Below, one piece after another: positions 1 to 7,379 of a DNA stretch of 13,228 nucleotides. Numbering within the stretch: position 1 is the first letter of the stretch; every line of letters starts with the position of its first letter. The notes beneath the pieces were generated by a model, which was given only the letters and a program-made list of their open reading frames with translations, ran no database searches and was not told the origin of the DNA. A program made the position numbers and the translations under genes. This DNA is from FEN-727 sp036508635 (GTDB lineage: Bacteria; Actinomycetota; Geothermincolia; Fen-727; Anoxymicrobiaceae), in contig DATCGY010000056.1 in assembly GCA_036508635.1 (NCBI GenBank), positions 1 to 13,228 on the forward strand, given 5' to 3'.

Positions 1-1
1 G

Positions 2-742
2 TGGCTGCGCCTTTCGGTGAAGGGGCAGGGCGGGCACGGCTCCATGCCCTCCGGACGCGGCGCGCTCGAGAGGCTTGTGATAGCCCTGTCCAGGCTTATC
101 GCGATCGAGCAGCCGGTCGAGATTACAGGACCCACGCGGGAGCTGTTCGCTACGCTGGCAGGCCACTGGCCGCTGCTGGAACCGTTTGCCAAGGACGGGA
201 GCGTCGATACACTGCGGAGGCTGATGGCCGAGTACAACCTGGCCGCGATCCCAGCGTTCAACGCCATGATAAGGAACACGATCAGCCTCAACATGTTGAA
301 CTCGGGAGTCAAGGTGAACGTAATTCCCGACGCGGCTGAGGCTGATCTCGACTGCAGGTTGCTGCCCGAGACCGACGCGGATGAGTTTACTGAAGCTGTT
401 CGCGATGCGCTCGACGATCCCGAGATTGACGTGGAGGTCGTCCTGCGTGGCATCGAGACGCAACCGTCACCGACCGGGGGCGGTTTCTTCGAGGTCCTCA
501 GGAAGGCCGTAGAGGATAGTTTCCCCGGCGCCATCACCACGCCTTTCATGTTACCGGGAATGTCCGATTCACGTTTCTTCAGGCGCCTCGGCGTGCCGGT
601 TTACGGCATCATCCCGGCCCGGCTCGGCTTCGAGGAACTGGCTACCATTCACGGAGTCAACGAGAAGATATCAGTAGAGGACGTCAAGGATGGCGTGCGA
701 TTTATGTACGCGCTCGTCGAAGCTTGCGCCGGATCGCGGTGA
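2..742 (+). CDS. M20 family metallopeptidase, C-terminal part (5' end outside window)
   Basis: This is the 3' part of a zinc-dependent M20/M28-type amidohydrolase (carboxypeptidase or dipeptidase class), open from base 2 to a TGA at 742; 246 residues are visible. The first residues hold GGHGSMPSG, the conserved strand that opens the inserted dimerisation ('lid') domain of M20 enzymes. The distal part reads LPGMSDSRFF and then ATIHGVNEKIS, whose histidine is the usual C-terminal metal ligand. The other metal ligands (the HxD, D-D/E and EE motifs) would lie upstream of the window. The gene probably removes or hydrolyses small peptides or N-acyl amino acids in the cytoplasm; the substrate cannot be told. 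An internal ATG at 56 and a GTG at 17 are in frame but fall inside the lid-domain motif, so they are not the true start. It converges on the next gene with 26 bp between the stops. Family is certain, substrate is not. Confidence 0.9.
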   Translation, partial: WLRLSVKGQGGHGSMPSGRGALERLVIALSRLIAIEQPVEITGPTRELFATLAGHWPLLEPFAKDGSVDTLRRLMAEYNLAAIPAFNAMIRNTISLNMLNSGVKVNVIPDAAEADLDCRLLPETDADEFTEAVRDALDDPEIDVEVVLRGIETQPSPTGGGFFEVLRKAVEDSFPGAITTPFMLPGMSDSRFFRRLGVPVYGIIPARLGFEELATIHGVNEKISVEDVKDGVRFMYALVEACAGSR

Positions 743-768
743 GCGGGCGGTACTCGAAAGCGATAACG

Positions 769-2157
769 TCAGAACGCGCGCCGCGAGGTGAACCTCCACA
801 TCGCGCCCAGCGCCCGCAAGCAGCGTGCCGGAGTTGGATAAGTGGGGAAGCCCGCGCTTTCGAGCTCTTCTTTCCACCGGGCGTACATGGCCGCGTCTCC
901 AGCCATCAGGACCGCGGCGTAAGTCTTGTCGGGCCGGGCTTCGCGCAGTGACTTGAAGAGACCCGCTACGTCCATGTTCGATTCGGGTATCGCCGTGAAG
1001 ATAGCCGCGACAGAGTGGATAGAGGGGTCTTCCGCCACGGCCATAAGCCCAGCGCCGTAAGCCTTTTCCGCGCCCTTCTGCTCGATGCCTGCCCAGATGT
1101 CGGCGGGGTTCGTGACGGGTATCCAGTCGGGCAGCCCCTCGCGGACCGCCTCGGCTGTCGAGGGCGCGAACGAGGGGAAGTCGAGCCCGAACCTGCCGGC
1201 CGTATCCGCCGAAAGGACGCAACCGACGCCCGTTATCGACACTATGCCAACGCCGTTACCCGCGGGCACCGGTTGCATCTCGAACGCCTTCGCGCAGTCG
1301 AGCATCTCCTCGAAGTCGGCGACGCGGATCGTTCCGGTCTGCTCCACGAGCCCGGAGTAGATGCCGTCGCTGCCGGCGAGCGCCCCGGTGTGACTGGCAA
1401 TAGCTCGCTGCCCCATCTCGGTCTGCCCGCTCTTCAACAGGAGGACGGGCTTGGCGGCCGAAACGCGTCGCAGCAGTGAAGCGAAGCGGGCGCCGTCTTT
1501 CACGCCCTCGGTATAGATGCCTATGATGCCGGTCTCCGGGTCCTCTCCGAGGTAGGCAAGGAGGTCGTTCTCGTCGATGTCAGCCTTGTTACCCAGGCAT
1601 GCTATCTTGCTCACGCCGAAATGCTCGACGGTGTTGATCCACCGCGCGATGCCGCTCGAGAACATCCCGGTCTGGCCGAAAAGAGAGAGTGAGCCCGGGC
1701 GCATCCGGTCGAGCGTTACGATCGAGGTGGCGAAGGCGCCGGACGTCGAGACCGTGCCGATGCTGTTCGGCCCCATGACGCGGATACCCGCTTCGCACGC
1801 GACTTCCATGACCTCCCGCTCGAGCCTGCGGCCCTCATCGCCAACGTCCGAGAAACCGGCCGCGGGTATGATGACGCGCTTCACACCCAGGCGAGCGCAC
1901 TCTTCCATGAGCCCCCTCGTCTGCTCGCGGGGCAGCACCGCCACGACAAGCTCCGGAACATTCGGAACGGCGCTCAACGAAGGGTATGTTTTAACGCCCT
2001 GGACCTCGTCGACCGATGGGTTGATCGGGTAGATGTCCCCCTCGAAGCCAAACTCCAGGATATTCGCGAGCACGGTATGCCCCGCCTTGCCGGGCGTGCG
2101 GGATGCTCCGACCACCGCGACAGAATGGGGCTTGAAGAAAGTCTCGAGCTCTTTCAC
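769..2157 (-). CDS. ADP-forming acetyl/acyl-CoA synthetase alpha subunit (CoA-binding)
   Basis: A 462-residue protein of the ADP-forming acetate-CoA ligase alpha family, which with an ATP-grasp beta subunit interconverts acyl-CoA + ADP + Pi and acid + ATP, giving substrate-level phosphorylation in anaerobes. The N-terminal CoA-binding Rossmann domain starts with SVAVVGASRTPGKAGH (residues 12-27) and ends near GPNSIG (129-134). Two succinyl-CoA-ligase-like domains follow, with GNKADIDENDLLAYLGEDP (189-207) and the phospho-histidine loop SHTGALAG, whose His256 is the expected phosphorylated residue. The length fits a stand-alone alpha subunit, not the 700-residue alpha-beta fusion. The start is a GTG at 2157 preceded by AGGAAGGG. 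It lies 58 bp downstream of the methyltransferase gene on the same strand. No beta subunit gene is in the window. The usual Cys of GPNC is Ser here, a minor departure. Acyl specificity is unknown. Confidence 0.9.
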   Translation of the reverse strand: MKELETFFKPHSVAVVGASRTPGKAGHTVLANILEFGFEGDIYPINPSVDEVQGVKTYPSLSAVPNVPELVVAVLPREQTRGLMEECARLGVKRVIIPAAGFSDVGDEGRRLEREVMEVACEAGIRVMGPNSIGTVSTSGAFATSIVTLDRMRPGSLSLFGQTGMFSSGIARWINTVEHFGVSKIACLGNKADIDENDLLAYLGEDPETGIIGIYTEGVKDGARFASLLRRVSAAKPVLLLKSGQTEMGQRAIASHTGALAGSDGIYSGLVEQTGTIRVADFEEMLDCAKAFEMQPVPAGNGVGIVSITGVGCVLSADTAGRFGLDFPSFAPSTAEAVREGLPDWIPVTNPADIWAGIEQKGAEKAYGAGLMAVAEDPSIHSVAAIFTAIPESNMDVAGLFKSLREARPDKTYAAVLMAGDAAMYARWKEELESAGFPTYPTPARCLRALGAMWRFTSRRAF

Positions 2158-2215
2158 CGGAATACCCTTCCTCTCTCGTTGCGTATGTACTGCCGGAACG
2201 AGATACCCGCCGGCG

Positions 2216-3229
2216 TCAGGTCAGGCGCATCACATGGGAGGCGTACAGGCCTTCACCAATGGTACGGATGCTTTCGAGCCCGGGACCGTCATCCACTGTC
2301 TCTAGCGGGTCGGCGACCTCGTATCGTGAAATCTCGAACCGGTCGCCCGGCAGGTGACATTCTATGAACGGAAGCCCCGGCGTGTAAATGAAAGAGCCGC
2401 CCGGCAAGAGCGAGTCCAGCAATTCCATGTATTTCCCGGCGTACTCCCGGAACATCCCGTCGCGTCGCAGGTGATGATGCATAAAGTGGTTGGAGAAAGA
2501 CATGTGAGAGACGATCGTTCCCCATTTCCGCGGTTTGAAACGCGTCTCGAGCCAGTCGGCGGCCACCAGGCACGGCAAGGGCTCGACGAACCGGTCGACC
2601 CCGAAAGCCCTCACACCCAGACTTCTGAGGTAGGAGACCAGCGACCCGCGCAGGCCGCAACCCAGGTCCAGCATCGGCTCTGCCACGAGTCCGGGAGCAA
2701 CGCGCATTACCTCGAGCTGGAGCTCGGGGCTGTACTGGTGGCAAGTGACGGGGCCGGAAGATCTCAAGAGCCGGGCATCGTTCATCCAACCGAAATGCCC
2801 GCGAAGTGAGGTGAAGTGGTCTTCCATCAGATCGCGGGAAGCGCCCATGAACGTTTCGAAAGACGCATCGCTCAACAGGACCCGACGGATGCGATCAAGG
2901 AGGTCCGCGTAGCCGCCGGCAAGAACGCGCCGGTCGCCATCCGATACGCGCACGAACTGGTTATAATCGAGGACGGACTTTTCAGTCCTCTCGACCATGA
3001 ACCCGACGAGCGCTTCGCGAGAGCCGGGCTCATCCAGGGTGGAAGTAATGGCGGCCCTGTTGCCATGTGTAAAATCCAACCACCCAGGCGAGAGCCTTGC
3101 GAAGCCCTCGAGGTTTGCCTCGTCAAAGACATCCATGAGCGCGTTTTGTACGTAGCGTTCGTCGATCAGCCTAATGAGGTTGGAAGTAATATGTTCTGAA
3201 GCGTCATTCCGACTTTTCACAACACCCAT
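2216..3229 (-). CDS. SAM-dependent methyltransferase with long N-terminal helical region
   Basis: A 337-residue class I methyltransferase. Residues 186-195 (MLDLGCGLRG) form motif I, the SAM-binding glycine loop. The acidic end of strand 2 is FGVDRF (209-214), and a conserved-looking LLPGGSFIYTPGLPF (274-288) matches the region after motif III. Residues 1-180 match no domain I recognise; they look helical and soluble, with no signal peptide or membrane segment. A reading frame is open further upstream to 3445, but that stretch overlaps the ferredoxin gene and reads as its shadow. The ATG at 3229 is therefore chosen, 20 bp after the ferredoxin stop; it has only a weak ribosome site, which fits translation coupled to the gene before it. 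The methyl acceptor (small molecule, lipid or protein) cannot be inferred. Neighbouring iron-sulfur genes suggest a redox-linked role, but this is inference. Confidence 0.8.
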   Translation of the reverse strand: MGVVKSRNDASEHITSNLIRLIDERYVQNALMDVFDEANLEGFARLSPGWLDFTHGNRAAITSTLDEPGSREALVGFMVERTEKSVLDYNQFVRVSDGDRRVLAGGYADLLDRIRRVLLSDASFETFMGASRDLMEDHFTSLRGHFGWMNDARLLRSSGPVTCHQYSPELQLEVMRVAPGLVAEPMLDLGCGLRGSLVSYLRSLGVRAFGVDRFVEPLPCLVAADWLETRFKPRKWGTIVSHMSFSNHFMHHHLRRDGMFREYAGKYMELLDSLLPGGSFIYTPGLPFIECHLPGDRFEISRYEVADPLETVDDGPGLESIRTIGEGLYASHVMRLT

Positions 3230-3249
3230 TATAACGCCAAGAAGAGGAG

Positions 3250-3489
3250 CTAGACGGCTTTGCGGCCTTTGATGGTGATGGCGTTTTCGGGGCATGCTGT
3301 AACGCAGTCCATGCACCCGTTGCAGAAATACGAGAAGCGGGGTGATATCAGGTATTCGGGCTCGATGCCGTAGTCTGCAAGTTTCTTGCGCGGCGCCGCG
3401 AGGAACACGCCGGTGGGGCAGACAGACTGGCATTTGAAACCACATGCTCTGGTGTCACACGTCTTTACCGAAACCTTGAAATCAGTCAT
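3250..3489 (-). CDS. Small 2[4Fe-4S] ferredoxin-like protein
   Basis: A 79-residue protein with two cysteine groups. The second, FCNGCMDCVTACPENA, is a textbook CX2CX2CX3CP cluster (Cys56, 59, 62, 66). The first has unusual spacing (Cys11, 16, 20, 24, then Pro), so its fourth ligand arrangement differs from a bacterial 2[4Fe-4S] ferredoxin and one cluster may be atypical. It should carry electrons in the cytoplasm. The ATG at 3489 follows the upstream stop codon by two bases and is preceded by GGGGAG at good distance, so the gene is almost certainly co-transcribed and perhaps co-translated with the preceding iron-sulfur protein. A longer frame reaching upstream is shadow of that gene. It is followed 20 bp later by the methyltransferase. 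Its redox partner is unknown; the adjacent larger 4Fe-4S protein is the obvious candidate. Confidence 0.85.
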   Translation of the reverse strand: MTDFKVSVKTCDTRACGFKCQSVCPTGVFLAAPRKKLADYGIEPEYLISPRFSYFCNGCMDCVTACPENAITIKGRKAV

Positions 3490-3491
3490 CT

Positions 3492-4108
3492 TTACCAGCT
3501 CCCCGAGGCAACCGGCACGAGCGAACGTGACAGCAGCGCAAGGGCGTCCTGCGGGCAGGCGACCCTGCAAAGCCCGCATCCGAAACAGCGGGTCGCATCG
3601 ACCTTGATATGGCACGTCTCCTCGTCGTACTCGAGCGCCCCGAACCCGCAACGCTCCACGCACGGCGCCTCCCCGCCGCACCCGTCACAGAGCTCTTCGC
3701 TGAGGACAGCCACCTCGTGACCCTTGAAGACCGCCTCCGGGATGTTATGCGGAAACCGTTGTTTGAAAGAGGTGCACCATTGCAGGTCGCAGTTGCATAC
3801 GCAGACGGGCATGGGGGCCTTGGCGAAGAGTACCTGGTGGATGCGGGCCTCGGCGTCTTTGCCCACGAGGTACTCGCGCGCTTCGGCGAGGGTTATCTCT
3901 TCCATCGGATTGTTGGGGAGCAAGCTCCTCTGCATATCCCTGATCGGGCCGAAGTTGAGCTGAAGTTGATGTAGTAATCGATACCGTGGCCGCAGATCTC
4001 TTCGACGAGTTTCTGCCGTTCCCTGTCGGCCATCATCTCGTCGGAGTAATTGTCGGGGTTGAGATACCAGCGATTGCCGTGGCCGTGCTTCTCGCAGAAT
4101 TCGCACAT
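3492..4108 (-). pseudogene. 4Fe-4S dicluster protein (MCEFCEKHG family), frameshifted by an 11-bp duplication
   Basis: The gene starts at ATG 4108 with a strong GGAGGG four bases before it (4113-4118 on the plus strand) and encodes MCEFCEKHGHGNRWYLN, a Cys-rich N-terminus I recall from anaerobe ferredoxin-like proteins. After about 49 codons the frame is lost, and the rest continues in another frame to the TAA at 3492. At the break, two 11-base units (3948-3958 and 3959-3969) lie in tandem with 10 of 11 bases identical. Removing one restores a continuous 201-residue protein reading INFGPIRDMQ across the join. The distal part has CVCNC (99-103), a CX2CX5CX3C group (137-150) and a CX2CX2CX3CP group (171-181), so two clusters plus extra cysteines. 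As it stands, the N-terminal frame ends at 3893. Either the gene is broken in this strain, or the duplication is an assembly or sequencing error. The function is electron transfer at most; no enzyme activity is evident. Confidence 0.72.
3948..3969. repeat. 11-bp tandem duplication causing a frameshift
   Basis: The plus strand reads GCCGAAGTTGA followed directly by GCTGAAGTTGA. The two units differ at one base. Because 11 is not a multiple of three, the second copy shifts the frame of the 4Fe-4S protein gene; deleting either copy restores it. The single mismatch argues slightly against a simple PCR or assembly artefact, which would normally give identical copies. Confidence 0.85.
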
Positions 4109-4260
4109 AGAGCCCTCCGGTTTACAGGCGCGCGGTTCCGGCATCTCAATTATATACCGCAGCGAACCGGGGGTGCGGGGGTCCGTGGCGGGATAAACGT
4201 ACCTTGTACCACCACCGGGTAATGGAAAACCAGCGAGCGTGCAATCGTGGGCACCGGGAG

Positions 4261-4788
4261 TCACTTGACCGTGAGTTTCTTCCTGATTTTCTCAACCTTC
4301 GGGGCTACGACCGCCAGGCAATACGCTTGCCTGGGGTTCTTCTCGAAGTATTGGTGGTGGTAATCCTCGGCCGGGTAGAACTCCTCGAGTGGCTCGACCT
4401 GCGTGATTATCGGCCTGGAGAAATCACCCGCAATACTCTCGATGAGACCTTCGACCCGCTCCTTCTGCTCTTTGGAGTCGTAGAGCACTATCGATCGATA
4501 CTGGGTCCCGACATCGTGCCCCTGCCTGTTCGGGGTGGTCGGGTCGTGCATCGCGAAGAAGTACCCCAGGACCTCTTCGAGCGACACCACGCCGGGGTCG
4601 TACTCGATGCGGGCGACCTCAGCGTGGCCGGTGAGCCCACCGCAGACCTCCTTGTAGGAAGGGTTGCGCGTCGTGCCTCCTGCGTATCCGGGCGTGACCT
4701 CCTCGACCCCGGGCACCTGGATGAGCGCCGCTTCAACGCACCAGAAACAGCCGCCTCCCAGCACTATCCGCTCGAGCTTATCGGTCAT
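4261..4788 (-). CDS. msrA: Peptide methionine sulfoxide reductase MsrA
   Basis: A 175-residue MsrA, which reduces the S-epimer of methionine sulfoxide in proteins and free methionine, using thioredoxin-type reductants. The active-site motif GGGCFWC is at residues 11-17, with Cys14 as the catalytic cysteine. The family signature stretches PGVEEVTPGYAGG and HAEVARIEYDP, then GTQYRSIVL, follow in the standard order. Length is normal for the cytoplasmic form. The ATG at 4788 is preferred; an in-frame GTG at 4800 would add four residues. The start overlaps the end of msrB by 11 bp, so the pair is co-transcribed and probably translationally coupled. A 152-bp gap separates it from the next gene on the same strand. 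In an otherwise anaerobic gene set, the Msr pair points to defence against transient oxygen or reactive chlorine. Confidence 0.96.
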   Translation of the reverse strand: MTDKLERIVLGGGCFWCVEAALIQVPGVEEVTPGYAGGTTRNPSYKEVCGGLTGHAEVARIEYDPGVVSLEEVLGYFFAMHDPTTPNRQGHDVGTQYRSIVLYDSKEQKERVEGLIESIAGDFSRPIITQVEPLEEFYPAEDYHHQYFEKNPRQAYCLAVVAPKVEKIRKKLTVK

Positions 4789-5149
4789 CGTCTTCACCAC
4801 GGAACCTGAGCGAGATCGAGTTTACGCAGTGCCTGGTGTTCTTGGGTGTCAGGTCTTCCCCGGTAAACACGTGTCCAAGGTGCGCCCCGCAGCGCGAGCA
4901 CGTTATCTCCGTCCTGGTGCCGTCCGCGTCGGTCGTTCGCGTCACAGCTCCTTCTATTTCGTCATCGAACGCCGGCCACCCGCACCGCGAGTGAATTTTG
5001 TCCGTTGAGCTGTAGAGCGGCGCTTCGCACTGCCTGCATAGGTACGTGCCTGGCTCGAAGTGTTCGTCGTACTCTCCGGTGAACGGGAACTCCGTTCCCT
5101 TCTCTATGATCACCCGTTCTTCCTCGGGTTTGAGTTTGTTCAATTTCAT
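4778..5149 (-). CDS. msrB: Peptide methionine sulfoxide reductase MsrB
   Basis: A 123-residue MsrB, the partner enzyme for the R-epimer of protein methionine sulfoxide. Two CxxC pairs bind structural zinc (Cys38/Cys41 in CRQC, Cys84/Cys87 in CSRCG). The catalytic cysteine is Cys108 in RHCVNSISLRF, and Cys56 in HSRCGWPAF occupies the usual resolving position. So this is a cysteine, not selenocysteine, enzyme, with zinc retained. The protein is slightly shorter than most because it begins close to the catalytic domain. ATG 5149 is preceded by GGGGAGGG about nine bases upstream. It is the first gene of the minus-strand run and overlaps msrA at its 3' end. The promoter should lie in the AT-richer stretch around 5170-5215; I could not fix its elements. 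Confidence 0.96.
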   Translation of the reverse strand: MKLNKLKPEEERVIIEKGTEFPFTGEYDEHFEPGTYLCRQCEAPLYSSTDKIHSRCGWPAFDDEIEGAVTRTTDADGTRTEITCSRCGAHLGHVFTGEDLTPKNTRHCVNSISLRFRGEDDDR

Positions 5150-5241
5150 TTTATTCGCCCTCCCCGCGATCTCTCCAATCCAATATACATCCCTTCCACC
5201 AAACGATATATGACCACGCTCAACCCTTTAAGTACCACCTT

Positions 5242-5371
5242 GAGGGGGGGGTCAGATCCTATTTGATGTTTTCTTCTTCTGTTATTGAGCCGGGTCCCTC
5301 AGGCCCGGATCTCTTTTATCGCGAATAGGAATATTAATCTGTGACGTTAACGCCACCCTCACCCCCCCCTC
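5242..5371. repeat. 11-base inverted repeat built on G8 and C8 runs
   Basis: GAGGGGGGGGT at 5242-5252 is the reverse complement of ACCCCCCCCTC at 5361-5371, with 108 bases between. The arms could pair around the smaller hairpin at 5285-5311. Homopolymers of this length also slip in replication and sequencing, so the exact run lengths are not secure. Confidence 0.5.
5285..5311 (+). repeat. Dispersed hairpin element, copy 1
   Basis: TTGAG, stem CCGGG, loop TCCCTCAGG, stem CCCGG, then ATC. It has the same layout as the copies at 9271, 11683, 11709 and 11746. It is followed by TCTTTTATC, so on the plus strand this copy could also stop transcription, though no plus-strand gene ends just before it. 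Confidence 0.7.
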
Positions 5372-5437
5372 CGAGGAGGAGGGAAGAAGCAGATTCGGGT
5401 GAATTCGCATATAGTTGAACCACGAGACGAGACCGAC

Positions 5438-5443
5438 AGGAGG
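5438..5443 (+). promoter_or_regulatory. Ribosome binding site that sets the start of the CoA-transferase gene
   Basis: AGGAGG lies seven bases before the GTG at 5451. The frame is open further upstream to a TTG at 5415, but that codon has no comparable site, so the GTG is taken as the start. Confidence 0.85.
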
Positions 5444-5450
5444 GTTGCCC

Positions 5451-7340
5451 GTGGATTCCGACGAAGGGGCGCTCCGGGATTTCGAAGAGCTGTTCCCCTG
5501 GAAGTTCGTGCCCGTAGAAGAGGTCTTCGGCTGCATCGGCCGTGGAGACAGGCTGTTTGTCGGGACCGCGTGCGGTGAGCCCCAGTACCTTGTCGCTGAG
5601 CTGAACGAGTACGCGCGCTCACACGCGAGATCGTTCTTCGATACTGACGGGATGCGGGTCTGGACCCTGGGCGTGACTCCATATGCCGAGGACAGGTTCG
5701 ACAGCCGTTTTCACCACTGTTCTTTCTTCATCGGCGACAATACGAGAGAAGCGGTCAACACCGGGCTCGCGGACTACATGCCGATATTCCTCTCACAGGT
5801 GCCGGACCTCCTCGCCCGCGGGTACGTATCTTTCGATGTGGCGCTCGTACAGGCGTCACTTCCTGACAGCAACGGCTATATGAGTCTTGGGATAAGCGTG
5901 GACATAACGAAGGCCGCGATCGAAGCCGCCTCCAGGGTGATCTGCCAGGTGAACGCGAACATGCCGCGGGTCCACGGAGAATGCTTCATCCAGGTCGAGG
6001 ACGTCGATTTCATCGTGCCGCACGATGAGCCCCTGCTCGAGTACTCCCCGGAGGCGCCCGGCGAGACAGCCCGCAGGATCGGCAGCTACGTCGCTCAGAT
6101 CGTCGACGATGGCGACACGATACAGGTTGGCTACGGCAGCCTGCCCAACGCTATCATCGCGAGCCTGGGCGAGAAGAAGCACCTCGGGGTACACACCGAA
6201 CTGCTCGGTGACGGCATCGTTGACCTCATGAAGAAGGGGGTAATAGATAACAGCCTCAAGACGGTGGACCACGGAAAGACGGTCGCTTCGTTCTGCATGG
6301 GCACGAGCGAGACTTACGAGTATATCTCGGACAACCCGAGCTTTGAGTTCAAGCCCATCGACTATACGAACGACCCGCTCGTCATAGCAAAGAATCGAAA
6401 TATGGTCGCTATAAACAGCACGCTCGCGGTCGACCTCACCGGCCAGTCGACGGCCGAGACTATCGGCCAAACGTTCTACAGTGGCGTTGGCGGGCAGGCG
6501 GATTTTATGCGCGGCGCGACCCTCTCTCCCGGGGGACAGACGATACTGGTGCTGCCATCGACCGCGGACGACGGCAAGACGTCGCGCATCGTACCGCACC
6601 TCTGGGACGGCGCGGGCGTGACGCTCTTGAGGGGAGACATACATTATGTCGTTACCGAGTACGGCGTGGCGTATCTCCATGGCAACAATATCCGCGAGCG
6701 AGCGATGCAGCTAATATCCATCGCCCACCCAAGCTTCCGCGAGTGGCTCGTAGAGGAGGCGAAGAGGACCAACATGATATATGCCGACCAGGCTTTCGTT
6801 CCTGGAGAAGAAGGCGAATACCCCGAGGAGCTCGAGAGGTACCGCACGACCAGGACGGGGCTCGAGATCTTCCTGCGCCCGGCCAAGCTGAGCGACGAGT
6901 CGTTTGTGAAGGATTTCTTCTACTCGCTTTCCGACAAGAGCAACTACCGGCGCTTCATAATGCTGCGCAGGTACCTGCCGCACGAGATACTCCAGCGTTA
7001 CATTGCAGTCGACTACACGAAACAGATGGTCATCCTCGCGACTATCCCGGATGGAGAGAAAGAGCTGGTGGTAGGTGTCGGGCAGTACGTCATCGACCAG
7101 GAAAAGCGCACCGCCGAGATAGCCCTTGCCGTGCGCGACGAGTACCAGGCACGCGGCATCGGCTCCGAGCTGCTGGCATACCTTTCGCAGATAGCCAAGA
7201 GCAGGGGGCTCACCGGGTTCACCGCCGAGGTGCTGGGCGAGAACCAGCCTGTCCTGAACCTCCTCGAGAAGTCGGGGCTCGGCTTTAAGAAGTCTTTCAG
7301 CGACGGGGTCGGTTACGTCAACGCGACGTTCAAGAAATAG
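5451..7340 (+). CDS. Acetyl-CoA hydrolase/CoA-transferase fused to a GNAT acetyltransferase domain
   Basis: A 629-residue two-domain protein. Residues 1 to about 460 are a family I CoA-transferase of the acetyl-CoA hydrolase/4-hydroxybutyrate CoA-transferase type. HTELLGDG holds Glu250, the expected residue forming the covalent glutamyl-CoA intermediate, and YSGVGGQADFMRGA (343-356) is the family's CoA-binding glycine motif. Residues about 471-629 are a GNAT domain, with VRDEYQARGIGS (561-572) as the acetyl-CoA pyrophosphate loop. The first half moves CoA between carboxylic acids or hydrolyses acyl-CoA. The second half probably acetylates an amine, perhaps protein lysines, using the same cofactor. 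This fusion is a known architecture in anaerobes and Deltaproteobacteria. The GTG start with AGGAGG seven bases before it is preferred over an upstream TTG at 5415. It is a single-gene unit, divergent from msrB, and converges on the oxidoreductase remnant with 39 bases between. Acid specificity is unknown. Confidence 0.93.
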   Translation: MDSDEGALRDFEELFPWKFVPVEEVFGCIGRGDRLFVGTACGEPQYLVAELNEYARSHARSFFDTDGMRVWTLGVTPYAEDRFDSRFHHCSFFIGDNTREAVNTGLADYMPIFLSQVPDLLARGYVSFDVALVQASLPDSNGYMSLGISVDITKAAIEAASRVICQVNANMPRVHGECFIQVEDVDFIVPHDEPLLEYSPEAPGETARRIGSYVAQIVDDGDTIQVGYGSLPNAIIASLGEKKHLGVHTELLGDGIVDLMKKGVIDNSLKTVDHGKTVASFCMGTSETYEYISDNPSFEFKPIDYTNDPLVIAKNRNMVAINSTLAVDLTGQSTAETIGQTFYSGVGGQADFMRGATLSPGGQTILVLPSTADDGKTSRIVPHLWDGAGVTLLRGDIHYVVTEYGVAYLHGNNIRERAMQLISIAHPSFREWLVEEAKRTNMIYADQAFVPGEEGEYPEELERYRTTRTGLEIFLRPAKLSDESFVKDFFYSLSDKSNYRRFIMLRRYLPHEILQRYIAVDYTKQMVILATIPDGEKELVVGVGQYVIDQEKRTAEIALAVRDEYQARGIGSELLAYLSQIAKSRGLTGFTAEVLGENQPVLNLLEKSGLGFKKSFSDGVGYVNATFKK

Positions 7341-7379
7341 GACACACTCAGGACCGGTGCTGTCCGCCCACTCCTCATC

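Larger units (their letters stand above)
5150..5450. other. Intergenic region between divergent msrB and the CoA-transferase gene
   Basis: About 300 bases without a supported gene. It must hold the promoters of the two divergent genes. It contains an AT-richer stretch (5170-5215), a G8 run (5244-5251) followed by GTCAGATCC, a dispersed hairpin (5285-5311) followed by a T-rich stretch, a C8 run (5362-5369) that forms an 11-base inverted repeat with the G8 region, and a purine-rich GAGGAGGAGGG. Small frames here have no ribosome site or recognisable content. Confidence 0.6.

Noticed and set aside
3230..3445. N-terminal extension of the methyltransferase to 3445
   Set aside because: It overlaps the ferredoxin gene in another frame and has low-complexity Arg/His-rich content typical of a shadow frame.
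5856..6680. 274-residue open frame on the minus strand
   Set aside because: Antisense to the CoA-transferase gene. It is a GC-rich shadow frame without recognisable domains.
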